Origin: Acidobacteriota bacterium | GTDB taxonomy: Bacteria > Acidobacteriota > Terriglobia > Bryobacterales > Bryobacteraceae | Assembly: GCA_005808865.1 (NCBI GenBank) | Contig: SYKU01000083.1 | Span: 1 to 39,198, forward strand | Direction of reading: 5' to 3' | DNA: 39,198 nucleotides | Shown here: positions 7,539 through 15,546 of the stretch, piece by piece | Layout: each line of letters opens with the position of its first letter | How positions within the stretch are numbered: position 1 is the stretch's first letter | Position numbers and translations under genes: made by a program | The notes under the pieces: model-generated | Databases searched by the model: none | The model's input: only the letters and a program-made list of their open reading frames with translations | What the model was told of the DNA's origin: nothing

Positions 7539-10500
7539 CGGCGCGGATCGCCGATTTCGTTGAAGCGCACGGACGCGCCCTGATCCTGGTCTTTCTCAGC
7601 TTCTCGCTCGCCGGAGTTCTATTCACGTTCAAGCTGCCCGTCTCGATTTTTCCGCAAACGGACTTCCCGCGGATCGTGATTCTCGTCGACAACGGCATCG
7701 CGCCCATCGACGTCCAAATGCTTTCGGTGACCCGGCCCATCGAGGAGGCCATCCGCCTGGTGCCCGGCATGACCGATATCCGTTCGGTGACTGCGCGCGG
7801 CTCTTCCGAAGTAAACGTCTTCTTCCGATGGGACGTGGACATTCGGAATGCGCTGCATCTTGTGCAGGGGCGCATGTCGCAGATCATGCCCAGCCTGCCG
7901 CCAGGCGCGAGATTCTACGTGAATCGCCTGACTTTCTCCGTGTTCCCCATGATCGGATTCAGCGTCACTTCGAAGACGAAGTCCACTTCCGACCTATGGG
8001 ACCTCGCCTATTACAACCTCGCGCCGCGCCTTTACCGGCTTCCCGGCGTGGCGGAAGCACGCATCGTCGGCGGCCGCCCGCCGGAGTATCACGTTCTAGT
8101 CGAGCCTGGTAAGCTCAACGCTTACGGATTGCCGATCTCGAGAGTCACCGATGCCATCCGCAACACCAACGCCATTACATCGGCCGGCATGGTTCAGGAA
8201 AACTACCATCTGTACCTCACGACTGTCACCGGTTTGGTGCGGGAGAAGAAGCAGATCGAGGATATTGTCGTTGACGTGGCAAAAGGCACTCCGGTGCTGG
8301 TGAAAAACCTTGCCAATGTCGTGAGCGGGGAAAAACCTGTATACAACATTGTTACGGCGAACGGCCGGCCCGCCGTCCTGCTGAACGTGCTGCAGCAACC
8401 CGACGGCAACTCGATTGAAGTGGCCGACGCCGTGAACCGCGAACTTGTGGAGATCCGAAAGACTCTTCCTGAAGATATCGAGCTCGCCGCGTTCTACGAC
8501 CAATCCATTCTGGTTCGCGATTCGATCTCGGGCGTCACCGAAAGCATTCTGATCGGTCTTGGACTTTCCATCGCCGTGCTTGTCGGCTTCCTCAAGAACT
8601 GGCGGACCACGCTTGTTGCATCGCTCGTGATCCCCATCGCGGTGCTGATCGCAATCGTCTTCATGCGGCTGTTCAACATGAGCTTCAATCTGATGACGCT
8701 CGGCGGGATCGCCGCTTGTATCGGCGTGGTGATCGACGACGCGATCGTCATGGTGGAGAACATCATGGTCCACCTGTCGCTCGGCCAGAGCCCGAAAGAA
8801 GCTGCGCGAAGCGCCATTGAAGAATTGACGCCCGCCCTAATAGGCTCCACGCTCACTCCGATCATGGTGTTCGTGCCGCTCGTGTTTCTCGGCGGCATCA
8901 CGGCCGTGTTCTTCCGAGCGCTCGCGATGACCATGGCCACGGCGCTCGCCGCGTCGCTTTTCCTGGCGATTTTCTTTACGCCCGTCCTCGCCGCCGTGTT
9001 TCTCAAACGGCCATCGGGCGCGCTTTCGACCGAACTGGAGCAGGCCGAGCAGGCGGGCGAAGGCCGTTTCCTCCGGTGGCTCGCTCACCGCTATGAACTC
9101 GCGCTCGGCTGGTCATTGGGGCATTCAAAGCTCATCGTGATTGCGAGCCTCGCCATTCTCGCATCGTCGGCAGGCCTCTACTTTTCGCTGGGCAGCGGCT
9201 TTCTGCCCGAAATGGATGAAGGCGCCTTCGTCCTCGACTACCGACTGCCCGCCGGAACCTCCCTCATCGAAGCTGACCGCGTGCTAAAGCACATCGAGCG
9301 CTTCTTAAGCGAGACTCCGGAGGTCGAGAGCTATTCCCGGCGCACGGGTGCGCGGCTCGCGCTCGCCATCGCCGAACCGAACACAGGAGATTTCCTGGTG
9401 AAACTGAAGCGCGAACGGTCGCGGTCGCTTGAGGACGTCACCGGCGAGCTGCGTGAGAAGATTCTGAAAGCTGAGCCAGCCCTTGAAGAACTGGAGTTCC
9501 CCCACATTCTGGAGGACCTGATCGGCGATCTTGCGTGGTCTCCACAGCCTATTGAGATCAAGATCTTTCACGATAACGAAGCCACGTTCCACGCCGTCGC
9601 CGAAGAGGTCGAGAAGTGGCTTCCGAAGGTGAAAGGCGTGGTCGATATCGTCAACCAGACGATCGTTATTGGACCGGCAGTCAACATCCGCGTGGACCTC
9701 GAAAAGGCCGCCCGCGCCGGCTTTGGCGTCAAAGACATCGCGGAGCAGGAGTCTGCGATCCTCGATGGCGCAGTCGCCTCGTATATGATCCGCGGCCAGC
9801 GCTCGATTGGGATCCGCGTCCGCTATCCGCTCGAATACCGCAGTTCGGTTGACAAGTTGAATGCTCTGCTTCTTACCTCGCCCACAGGAAATTCCGTACC
9901 GCTCTCAAGCGTTTCGCACGTGGAAATGGAGGAGGGGCAGACTGAAATCCGCCGCGATAATCTGCGGAACAACTCCGCGGTGACCGCCCGCCTCGCGGGC
10001 CGCGATTTGGGATCGGCGATGGATGAGATCGAACGCCGCCTCTTCAAGGAAGTGCGCATCGCGCCGGGAACCGATATTCAATTTGGCGGGCTGTACCGCA
10101 TTCAGCGGGAAGCCTTCGCCGGCCTCACTCAGGTACTGCTGATGTCGGTTCTCCTGATCTTCATCATTCTCGTGTTCGAGTTCCGTTCGTTCTCGCATCC
10201 AATCGCGATTCTGGTAGCCACGCTCCTCTGCGGCTTTGGCTCGCTTCTCGCGCTGTTCGCGACGAAATCGACGCTGAACATTTCGTCGTTCATGGGCGCG
10301 ATCATGGTCGTCGGCATCGTGCACAAGAACGGGATTCTGATGCTCGACTCGGAGAAGTATTTCACCGGGAGAGGATTTCCCTTACGCGAGGCCGTCTTTC
10401 AGGCCGGCCGGCGCCGCTTGCGCCCCATTTTGATGACGGCGCTCGCGACCATTTTCGGTATGCTGCCGTTAGCTCTGGGCGTTGGCTCAGGCGCGCAGAT

Positions 10501-10609
10501 TCTTCAGCCGCTCGCAATCGCGGTGGTTGGCGGAGTTTCGGTGTCGATAGTGCTGTCGCTGCTGATTACGCCGGTGTTGTTCTGCCTGCTGCGCGAGCGC
10601 GGACTGTAG
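7535..10609 (+). CDS. RND efflux pump, inner-membrane transporter (AcrB/CusA superfamily)
   Basis: 1024 aa, full family length, starting at GTG 7535 within the stop of the adaptor gene (GTGA). The N-terminal helix is followed by FPQTDFPRIVI and the porter domain. The TM4 proton-relay motif is clear: GVVIDDAIVMVENI carries the two Asp residues. A second membrane half begins near VLLMSVLLIFIILVFEFRSF and includes VGIVHKNGILMLDSEKYF and RRRLRPILMTALATIFGMLP, diagnostic of RND pumps. The substrate class is unclear: the sequence lacks an obvious Met-rich CusA signature, so a drug/lipid HAE-like role is as likely as metal export. It completes a tolC-adaptor-pump operon. Confidence 0.92.
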   Translation: MTARIADFVEAHGRALILVFLSFSLAGVLFTFKLPVSIFPQTDFPRIVILVDNGIAPIDVQMLSVTRPIEEAIRLVPGMTDIRSVTARGSSEVNVFFRWDVDIRNALHLVQGRMSQIMPSLPPGARFYVNRLTFSVFPMIGFSVTSKTKSTSDLWDLAYYNLAPRLYRLPGVAEARIVGGRPPEYHVLVEPGKLNAYGLPISRVTDAIRNTNAITSAGMVQENYHLYLTTVTGLVREKKQIEDIVVDVAKGTPVLVKNLANVVSGEKPVYNIVTANGRPAVLLNVLQQPDGNSIEVADAVNRELVEIRKTLPEDIELAAFYDQSILVRDSISGVTESILIGLGLSIAVLVGFLKNWRTTLVASLVIPIAVLIAIVFMRLFNMSFNLMTLGGIAACIGVVIDDAIVMVENIMVHLSLGQSPKEAARSAIEELTPALIGSTLTPIMVFVPLVFLGGITAVFFRALAMTMATALAASLFLAIFFTPVLAAVFLKRPSGALSTELEQAEQAGEGRFLRWLAHRYELALGWSLGHSKLIVIASLAILASSAGLYFSLGSGFLPEMDEGAFVLDYRLPAGTSLIEADRVLKHIERFLSETPEVESYSRRTGARLALAIAEPNTGDFLVKLKRERSRSLEDVTGELREKILKAEPALEELEFPHILEDLIGDLAWSPQPIEIKIFHDNEATFHAVAEEVEKWLPKVKGVVDIVNQTIVIGPAVNIRVDLEKAARAGFGVKDIAEQESAILDGAVASYMIRGQRSIGIRVRYPLEYRSSVDKLNALLLTSPTGNSVPLSSVSHVEMEEGQTEIRRDNLRNNSAVTARLAGRDLGSAMDEIERRLFKEVRIAPGTDIQFGGLYRIQREAFAGLTQVLLMSVLLIFIILVFEFRSFSHPIAILVATLLCGFGSLLALFATKSTLNISSFMGAIMVVGIVHKNGILMLDSEKYFTGRGFPLREAVFQAGRRRLRPILMTALATIFGMLPLALGVGSGAQILQPLAIAVVGGVSVSIVLSLLITPVLFCLLRERGL

Positions 10610-10721
10610 CTGGGCGAGGGGAACCATCCAGCATTCCTTGGTACGTGAAGTTGCCGCGCGAGATCGTTTGGCCAAGCGTGCCTGGCAGCACCCGGGACGA
10701 ATATTTGGATAAGACTCAAGG

Positions 10722-10750
10722 TTGACAGACTCGCGCATATGATGCATTAT
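10722..10750 (+). promoter_or_regulatory. Promoter of the globin-reductase-nsrR operon
   Basis: A perfect -35 TTGACA (10722-10727) is followed, after 17 bp, by CATTAT (10745-10750, 4/6 to TATAAT). The -10 lies inside the NsrR-like palindrome, so repressor binding would exclude RNA polymerase. A start of transcription near 10757 would leave almost no leader before ATG 10762. Confidence 0.6.
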
Positions 10751-10764
10751 ATATGCATCATATG
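10736..10764 (+). promoter_or_regulatory. NsrR-like operator palindrome
   Basis: A perfect 12-bp inverted repeat, CATATGATGCAT and ATGCATCATATG, separated by TATAT. The known NsrR consensus is two ATGCAT-containing half-sites (AAnATGCATTT-n-AAATGCATnTT) with the ATGCAT cores 5 bp apart, and this site has exactly that core and spacing. The third gene of the operon is an NsrR homologue, so autoregulation by NO-sensitive repression is the natural reading. The right half-site contains both candidate start codons of the globin gene. Confidence 0.85.
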
Positions 10765-11127
10765 CCTACTCTCTACGAACAGCTCGGTGGATCGGCAGCC
10801 GTCGAAGCCGCAGTGGATGTTTTTTACCGAAAGGTCCTCATAGATGACCGCATCAGCCGTTTCTTTGACGGTGTCGATATGGACCGCCAGATCGCTAAGC
10901 AAAAGGCTTTTCTCACCATGGCCTTTGGCGGCCCCGCGAACTATACAGGCCAGGATATGCGCCGCGGACATGCGCATCTGGTGGAACGCGGGTTGAACGA
11001 CTCCCACTTTGACGCAGTCGTGGAACTGCTCGGCGCAAGCCTCACCGAACTCGGCGTCGCCCCGGATCTGATCGCCCAGGTGGCCGCCATCGCCGAATCC
11101 ACGCGGGCCGACGTTCTCGGACGTTAG
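10762..11127 (+). CDS. glbN: Truncated haemoglobin, group I (trHbN-like)
   Basis: 121 aa from ATG 10762 (MPTLYEQLGG); an in-frame ATG at 10753 would add MHH. Group I features are: Tyr22 at the B10 position (VFYRKVLIDD), the E-helix RQIAKQKAFLTMAFGGP, and MRRGHAHL with proximal His about residue 70 (H-x-x-L). This family binds O2 and NO, and trHbN members convert NO to nitrate when re-reduced by a reductase. The next gene, 3 bp downstream, encodes such a reductase and the third is an NO-sensing repressor, so NO dioxygenation is the likely role. No Shine-Dalgarno is visible; the start lies inside the operator. Confidence 0.9.
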   Translation: MPTLYEQLGGSAAVEAAVDVFYRKVLIDDRISRFFDGVDMDRQIAKQKAFLTMAFGGPANYTGQDMRRGHAHLVERGLNDSHFDAVVELLGASLTELGVAPDLIAQVAAIAESTRADVLGR

Positions 11128-11130
11128 GCG

Positions 11131-12081
11131 GTGCCGTTTCTCACTTGGGACGGGCAGCGCGTCGAGATGCGGCCCACCGAGACGGTTCTCGACGCGCTGC
11201 TCCGCGTCGGAGTTCCTTTGTCCCACTCGTGCCGCGCCGGCGTCTGCCAAAGCTGCTTGCTCCACGCCACCCAGGGTGCGGCGCCGCAGGGATCTCAAGC
11301 CGGACTCAAGCCCACGCTCGCCGGGCAAGGCTACTTTCTTGCCTGCGTATGCCGTCCGGACCAGGATCTCACTGCCGAACTGCCGGGCCCCGGAGTTCGC
11401 ACAATTACGAGGCTGGTCGCTAAGAGCTGGTTGAGCGAGACGGTGCTTCGGGTGGCCCTTGAATGCGATGAGCCGCTTCACCACCGCGCCGGGCAATATC
11501 TGACGCTGTTCCGAATCGATGGGTTGAGCCGCAGTTACTCCATTGCCAGTTTGCCCGATGGCATGATCATCGAACTACACGTCCGCGTGATTCCGAACGG
11601 CAGGATGAGTAACTGGCTCGCGGGTACCGCTAACCCGGGCACCGAACTAACGGCGCAGGGACCGGCTGGAAACTGCTTCTACATGCCTGGCGCGCCGGAG
11701 CAGCCGCTTCTGCTGGTTGGAACTGGGACAGGACTTGCACCGCTCTACGGCATCGTGCGCGACGCGCTCGGTCAGGGCCATACCGGACCCATCTGGCTTT
11801 ACCACGGCGCCCTCGACGAACGCGGACTCTATCTGGTGCACGAATTGGAAGAGTTGGCCGCCCGGCACCCTCATTTCCGCTACAGGCCGGCCCTGTTGAG
11901 CCGCGACGGTCCGCTGCCCCAAGTCCTACAAGCCGCTCATCCGAAACTAGCTGGATGGCGCGGCTTCGTCTGCGGCGACCCGCAGATCGTTGACGTGCTA
12001 AAGAAGCGCCTCTTCCTTGCGGGTATGGCGAGCCGTGAGATAAACAGCGACGCCTTTGTGCCCACGGCTTCCCCAGGATAA
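11131..12081 (+). CDS. 2Fe-2S ferredoxin / FAD / NAD(P) oxidoreductase
   Basis: 316 aa from GTG 11131. Domain order is: an N-terminal plant-type ferredoxin with CRAGVCQSC (C-x4-C-x2-C, about residues 34-42) and the fourth Cys in FLACVCRP; an FAD-binding barrel with LSRSYSIASLP (RxYS motif); and an NAD(P)-binding domain with LLLVGTGTGLAPLYGIV. It resembles the reductase components of aromatic and methane mono-oxygenases and the C-terminal two-thirds of flavohaemoglobin plus an extra 2Fe-2S domain. Being sandwiched between a truncated haemoglobin and an nsrR homologue, it most likely re-reduces the globin. Cytosolic; no signal. Confidence 0.88.
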   Translation: MPFLTWDGQRVEMRPTETVLDALLRVGVPLSHSCRAGVCQSCLLHATQGAAPQGSQAGLKPTLAGQGYFLACVCRPDQDLTAELPGPGVRTITRLVAKSWLSETVLRVALECDEPLHHRAGQYLTLFRIDGLSRSYSIASLPDGMIIELHVRVIPNGRMSNWLAGTANPGTELTAQGPAGNCFYMPGAPEQPLLLVGTGTGLAPLYGIVRDALGQGHTGPIWLYHGALDERGLYLVHELEELAARHPHFRYRPALLSRDGPLPQVLQAAHPKLAGWRGFVCGDPQIVDVLKKRLFLAGMASREINSDAFVPTASPG

Positions 12082-12093
12082 AGTAATAGCGGG

Positions 12094-12531
12094 ATGTACC
12101 TGACGTCGCACACCGACTATGCGCTACGGGTGCTGCTCTACCTGGCGCACTTCCCTGAGCGGCAAGTAAGCACCCGTGAGATCAGCGGGGCGTTCGGCAT
12201 ATCGAAGCATCATCTGGTCCGCGTGGTTCAAACGCTCGCGCAACACAGATTCGTCAAAGCCAGGACAGGCCGCAACGGCGGCGTGGCCCTCGCGCGCGCA
12301 CCGCGGCAGATTCGCGTCGGTGACGTGGTGCGCGCCTGTGAACCGAATTTCAACATGGTGGAGTGCTTCGACGCCGAATCGAATACCTGCCCAATTGTTC
12401 CCGTATGCGGCCTCAAGGCACCGCTGCATGAGGCGCTGCGCCGGTTCCTGGAGGCTCTCGACGAATACACGCTCGCCGACATCGCCGGCTCGGCGAGTCA
12501 CAAGCGATTCGTAACGTTGCTATTGCCGTAG
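12094..12531 (+). CDS. nsrR: Rrf2-family NO-responsive repressor, NsrR
   Basis: 145 aa. It opens MYLTSHTDYALRVLLYLAHF with a winged helix (SKHHLVRVVQTLAQHRFVKA, then RTGRNGGVALAR) and IRVGDVVRACEP, all close to NsrR. Three cysteines in ECFDAESNTCPIVPVC are spaced C-x7-C-x5-C, the spacing of the Fe-S-binding Cys in Bacillus subtilis NsrR (C92, C100, C106). The C-terminal LDEYTLADI also matches NsrR. NO damages the cluster and releases the protein from DNA. It is the third gene of the globin operon, 12 bp after the reductase stop, and should bind the palindrome at 10736-10764. Confidence 0.9.
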   Translation: MYLTSHTDYALRVLLYLAHFPERQVSTREISGAFGISKHHLVRVVQTLAQHRFVKARTGRNGGVALARAPRQIRVGDVVRACEPNFNMVECFDAESNTCPIVPVCGLKAPLHEALRRFLEALDEYTLADIAGSASHKRFVTLLLP

Positions 12532-12892
12532 ACCGCGGCGGCCGACTTTTTCCGGATGGCGGCTTCGACGGTGACCGCCGCCTCTTCGCGGAAATCCGGC
12601 CCGAGTGGGAGCGTTGCCTTTCGGGCAGGGGCGGTTTTCGGGTTGAATCCCCACGTCTGCGAAATCTCGCTACTCTCGCTCCGAAAATGATGTTTCCGGC
12701 AAGATCCGTCACAGTGGTAAGGTGAGGCGTCCCCGGAAGGGACATTCGCGGACGAACGCCAATCCGAGTCCTCGAATCACACGCCAGACAACATTCGTCT
12801 GGCACCGCCTCATCCCACGCGCAATCGGCGCCAGCCCGGCGCCAGCAGAAATACGGAATCCCGCCGCGCGCATGGTGATATACTGCCCCTTC
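12532..12892. other. Intergenic region, no gene recognised
   Basis: About 360 bp between nsrR and the GMC oxidoreductase gene. A minus-strand frame runs through it, but I recognise no family in it and it lacks a sensible start. GGCGCC-AGCCC-GGCGCC forms a perfect 6-bp inverted repeat near 12828-12844. TATACT at 12879-12884, 8 bp before the ATG at 12893, is a possible -10 for the next operon; no good -35 is seen. Confidence 0.5.
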
Positions 12893-14542
12893 ATGTTGCA
12901 GATTGTCTCCCCGAAAGAGCCGTTTGATGCCATTGTCGTCGGGTCCGGAGCGACCGGCGGATGGGCCGCTAAACAGCTCACCGAATCCGGATTGCGCGTG
13001 GCGCTTCTCGAAGCCGGCAAGAAGATTACGCCCAAGGACTTCACCGAGCACACCCAGTCCTGGCAACTGCCCTATCTTGGCAATTCTCCAAAAATCCGTC
13101 GCGACCGTCCCATTCAGGGAAAATGCTACGCGTGCCGCGAGAGCAACCAGGAGTGGTTCGTAAACGACCGGGAGAATCCTTACACGCAAGACAAACCATT
13201 CAATTGGATACGCATGCGGGTGCTCGGCGGACGCTCCCTGAGTTGGGGCCGCCAGAGCTACCGCATGAGCGATCTCGATTTCAAAGCGGCCAGCCACGAT
13301 GGATACGGCGATGACTGGCCAATTTCGCATGCCGATCTTTTGCCGTACTACGAACAGGTGGAGCGATACGTCGGAATCAGCGGAACGGCGGAAGGTCTGC
13401 CCCAACTGCCTGACAGCGTGTTCCTGCCCGGAATGGAGATGACGTGCGGCGAGCAGATACTGAAGGAATCGTCGAAAAAGAAGTTCGGCCGCACGGTAAC
13501 CATCGGCCGCGCGGCCGTGCTGACCAAAAATCACAACGGACGCCAGGCATGCCACTACTGCGGACCTTGCGAACAGGGATGCGCGACGAACTCCTATTTC
13601 AGCAGCCCCTGGACGACCATCGCCGACGCCCAAAGGACCGGGCGCCTTTCTTTGTTCACCGACGCCGTCGCCAGCCACGTTGTCATGAAGGACGGGCTCG
13701 CCGCGGGTATCGCCTACATCGACCGCGTGACGCGCGCCCCGAAGGAAGTTCGCGCCAGAGTAATCGTTCTCTGCGCTTCAACGCTTGAATCCACGCGCCT
13801 GCTGTTGAATTCGGGCATCTGTAATTCGAGCGGAGTCCTCGGCAAATACGTCATGGATCACATTTACGGCGGCGGTGCCTCCGGCGTCATGCCTCAGATC
13901 GAAGCAAAACCCTGGGCAGGTCCGCCTCGCAGGCCGAACGGTATTTACGTTCCACGATTCCGCAACGTTTCGGAAAAATCAACTAACGGCTTTATTCGCG
14001 GATTCGGCTTTCAGGGAGGCAGCACGCCGGGATTCGATTTCGGGGCTCCAGGATTCGGCGCGTCTTACAAAGATGCCGTGCGAAAAGGACAGTGGAACGT
14101 CAACCTTGGCCTCTGGGCCGAGTGTCTCGCGCGGAAGGAAAATTACGTCGAGATCGATAAGGCCCGCGTCGACGCATGGGGCATTCCGATTCTAAGGATT
14201 TCCGCGGAGTACGGGGACAACGAGAAAAAGCTATTCAATGACGGCCGTGAGCAGGCGGCCCAAATGCTTGAGGCGGCGGGCGCGAGGAACGTCAAGATGA
14301 CTGGACAGTACTCGGTGCCCGGCTTCTGCATACACGAAGTAGGAACGGCTCGCATGGGTAACGATCCTAAGACCAGCGTCTTGAATGCCTTCTGCCAGGC
14401 GCACGACACCAGGAATATTTTCGTTACGGACGGCGCCAGTTGGGTTTCGAGCGGTTGCCAGAATCCAACCCTGACGATGATGGCGATAACCGTGCGCACC
14501 TGCGAATACATCACCCGGGAATACTTAAGAGCGAGAGCATGA
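12893..14542 (+). CDS. GMC-family FAD oxidoreductase
   Basis: 549 aa from ATG 12893 (MLQIVSPKEPFDAIVVGSGA). An in-frame ATG at 12872 is possible but adds nothing recognisable. The Rossmann FAD site is VVGSGATGGWAAKQL (about residues 15-29) followed by VALLEAG. A Cys-rich segment CHYCGPCEQGC follows mid-protein. The C-terminal GMC block includes HEVGTARMGNDPKTSVLN, NIFVTDGASWVSSGCQNPTL and TMMAITVRTCEYI. The family oxidises alcohols or sugars (choline, glucose, gluconate). No Tat signal is seen. Its stop overlaps the start of the acetamidase/formamidase-like gene (ATGA). The substrate cannot be named from sequence alone. Confidence 0.87.
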   Translation: MLQIVSPKEPFDAIVVGSGATGGWAAKQLTESGLRVALLEAGKKITPKDFTEHTQSWQLPYLGNSPKIRRDRPIQGKCYACRESNQEWFVNDRENPYTQDKPFNWIRMRVLGGRSLSWGRQSYRMSDLDFKAASHDGYGDDWPISHADLLPYYEQVERYVGISGTAEGLPQLPDSVFLPGMEMTCGEQILKESSKKKFGRTVTIGRAAVLTKNHNGRQACHYCGPCEQGCATNSYFSSPWTTIADAQRTGRLSLFTDAVASHVVMKDGLAAGIAYIDRVTRAPKEVRARVIVLCASTLESTRLLLNSGICNSSGVLGKYVMDHIYGGGASGVMPQIEAKPWAGPPRRPNGIYVPRFRNVSEKSTNGFIRGFGFQGGSTPGFDFGAPGFGASYKDAVRKGQWNVNLGLWAECLARKENYVEIDKARVDAWGIPILRISAEYGDNEKKLFNDGREQAAQMLEAAGARNVKMTGQYSVPGFCIHEVGTARMGNDPKTSVLNAFCQAHDTRNIFVTDGASWVSSGCQNPTLTMMAITVRTCEYITREYLRARA

Positions 14543-15546
14543 TGAAAAGACTGATTGCGACGCTTATCGTGACGCCGGTTCTGCTTGTTGGCGAAACGCA
14601 TCAGGTTGTTCCGAAGACTTACTACCGCACGTTTTCGCGAGCGCATCCGGCGCTGAAGCACGTTAAGCCCGGCGATGTTGTTCAGACAACGACAGTCGAT
14701 TCCGGGGGTGTTGACGAAAAAGGCGTTACCCGTCATCCCGATCCTGGCAATCCGTTGACCGGACCGTTTTTCGTGGATGGCGCGGAACCGGGCGATGCCT
14801 TGGTCATAAAATTCCGGCGGATCCGCCTCAATCGTGATTGGGGGTATTCGGGGTACAGGCTCGGCCTCTATGCTTTGACGCCGGAATCCATTGAAGGCCT
14901 TTATCCAAACAGCTTCAAGATGGATCTGGTGCGGAAGGGCTTTTCGCACTACGTTCGTTGGGATCTCGATCTGAAGCGGAACCTGGTGCGTTTGTCCGAC
15001 CCGGCAAGCGCCCGCATCAAGATGGAGTTCCCGGCGAAGCCAATGCTCGGCTGCGTCGGCGTCGCCGCGCCCGGCGATTTTGCACCGACTTCAGGCCCGG
15101 CCGGTTCATACGGCGGAAATATCGACTACAACGAGATCGTCGAAGGTTCAACGGTCCTGTTACCCGTCTACCACCCCGGCGGACGGCTGTTCATCGGCGA
15201 CGGACATGCGCTGATGGGCGATGGCGAACCGACGGGCAACGGAGTCGAGACTTCCATGGACGTGGAATTTTCCGTTGAAGTGCGGAAGAACGGAGGTCTG
15301 ACCGGACCGCGGGTCCAAACTGCCGAACATATCATCAGCGTCGGTGCTCAGGCCGAGTTCGTCAGCGCACTCGACCGCGGCTTGCAGATGGCAACCACGG
15401 ACATGGTGAAGTGGCTCGTCTCGGAATACAAGTTGGAACCTTGGGCTGCGCACCTGCTGATTGCGTTTCAGGGCAAGTACGAGGTCGTGACCGTCGCGGG
15501 TTCGATGGCCCTGAAGATCCCCCTCAAGGCGCTCGCGAACAAGTGA
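14539..15546 (+). CDS. Secreted acetamidase/formamidase-family protein
   Basis: 335 aa from ATG 14539 (MMKRLIATLIVTPVLLVGET, a signal peptide). The body shows the FmdA/AmdA family pattern: GPFFVDGAEPGDALVIKF, PMLGCVGVAAP, SYGGNIDYNEIVEGSTVLLP and LFIGDGHALMGDGEPTGNGV. The His and Asp in GDGHALMGDGE are family-conserved. Family members hydrolyse short amides to ammonia and acid, though many Acidobacteria paralogs are secreted and untested. It is coupled to the GMC gene upstream (ATGA) and the permease downstream (GTGA), which suggests breakdown of one compound and uptake of a product. Confidence 0.85.
   Translation: MMKRLIATLIVTPVLLVGETHQVVPKTYYRTFSRAHPALKHVKPGDVVQTTTVDSGGVDEKGVTRHPDPGNPLTGPFFVDGAEPGDALVIKFRRIRLNRDWGYSGYRLGLYALTPESIEGLYPNSFKMDLVRKGFSHYVRWDLDLKRNLVRLSDPASARIKMEFPAKPMLGCVGVAAPGDFAPTSGPAGSYGGNIDYNEIVEGSTVLLPVYHPGGRLFIGDGHALMGDGEPTGNGVETSMDVEFSVEVRKNGGLTGPRVQTAEHIISVGAQAEFVSALDRGLQMATTDMVKWLVSEYKLEPWAAHLLIAFQGKYEVVTVAGSMALKIPLKALANK

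Noticed and set aside
12413-13678. A 421-codon open frame on the minus strand
   Set aside because: It is the antisense shadow of the GMC oxidoreductase and nsrR genes, has no recognisable domain, and overlaps genes with clear motifs.
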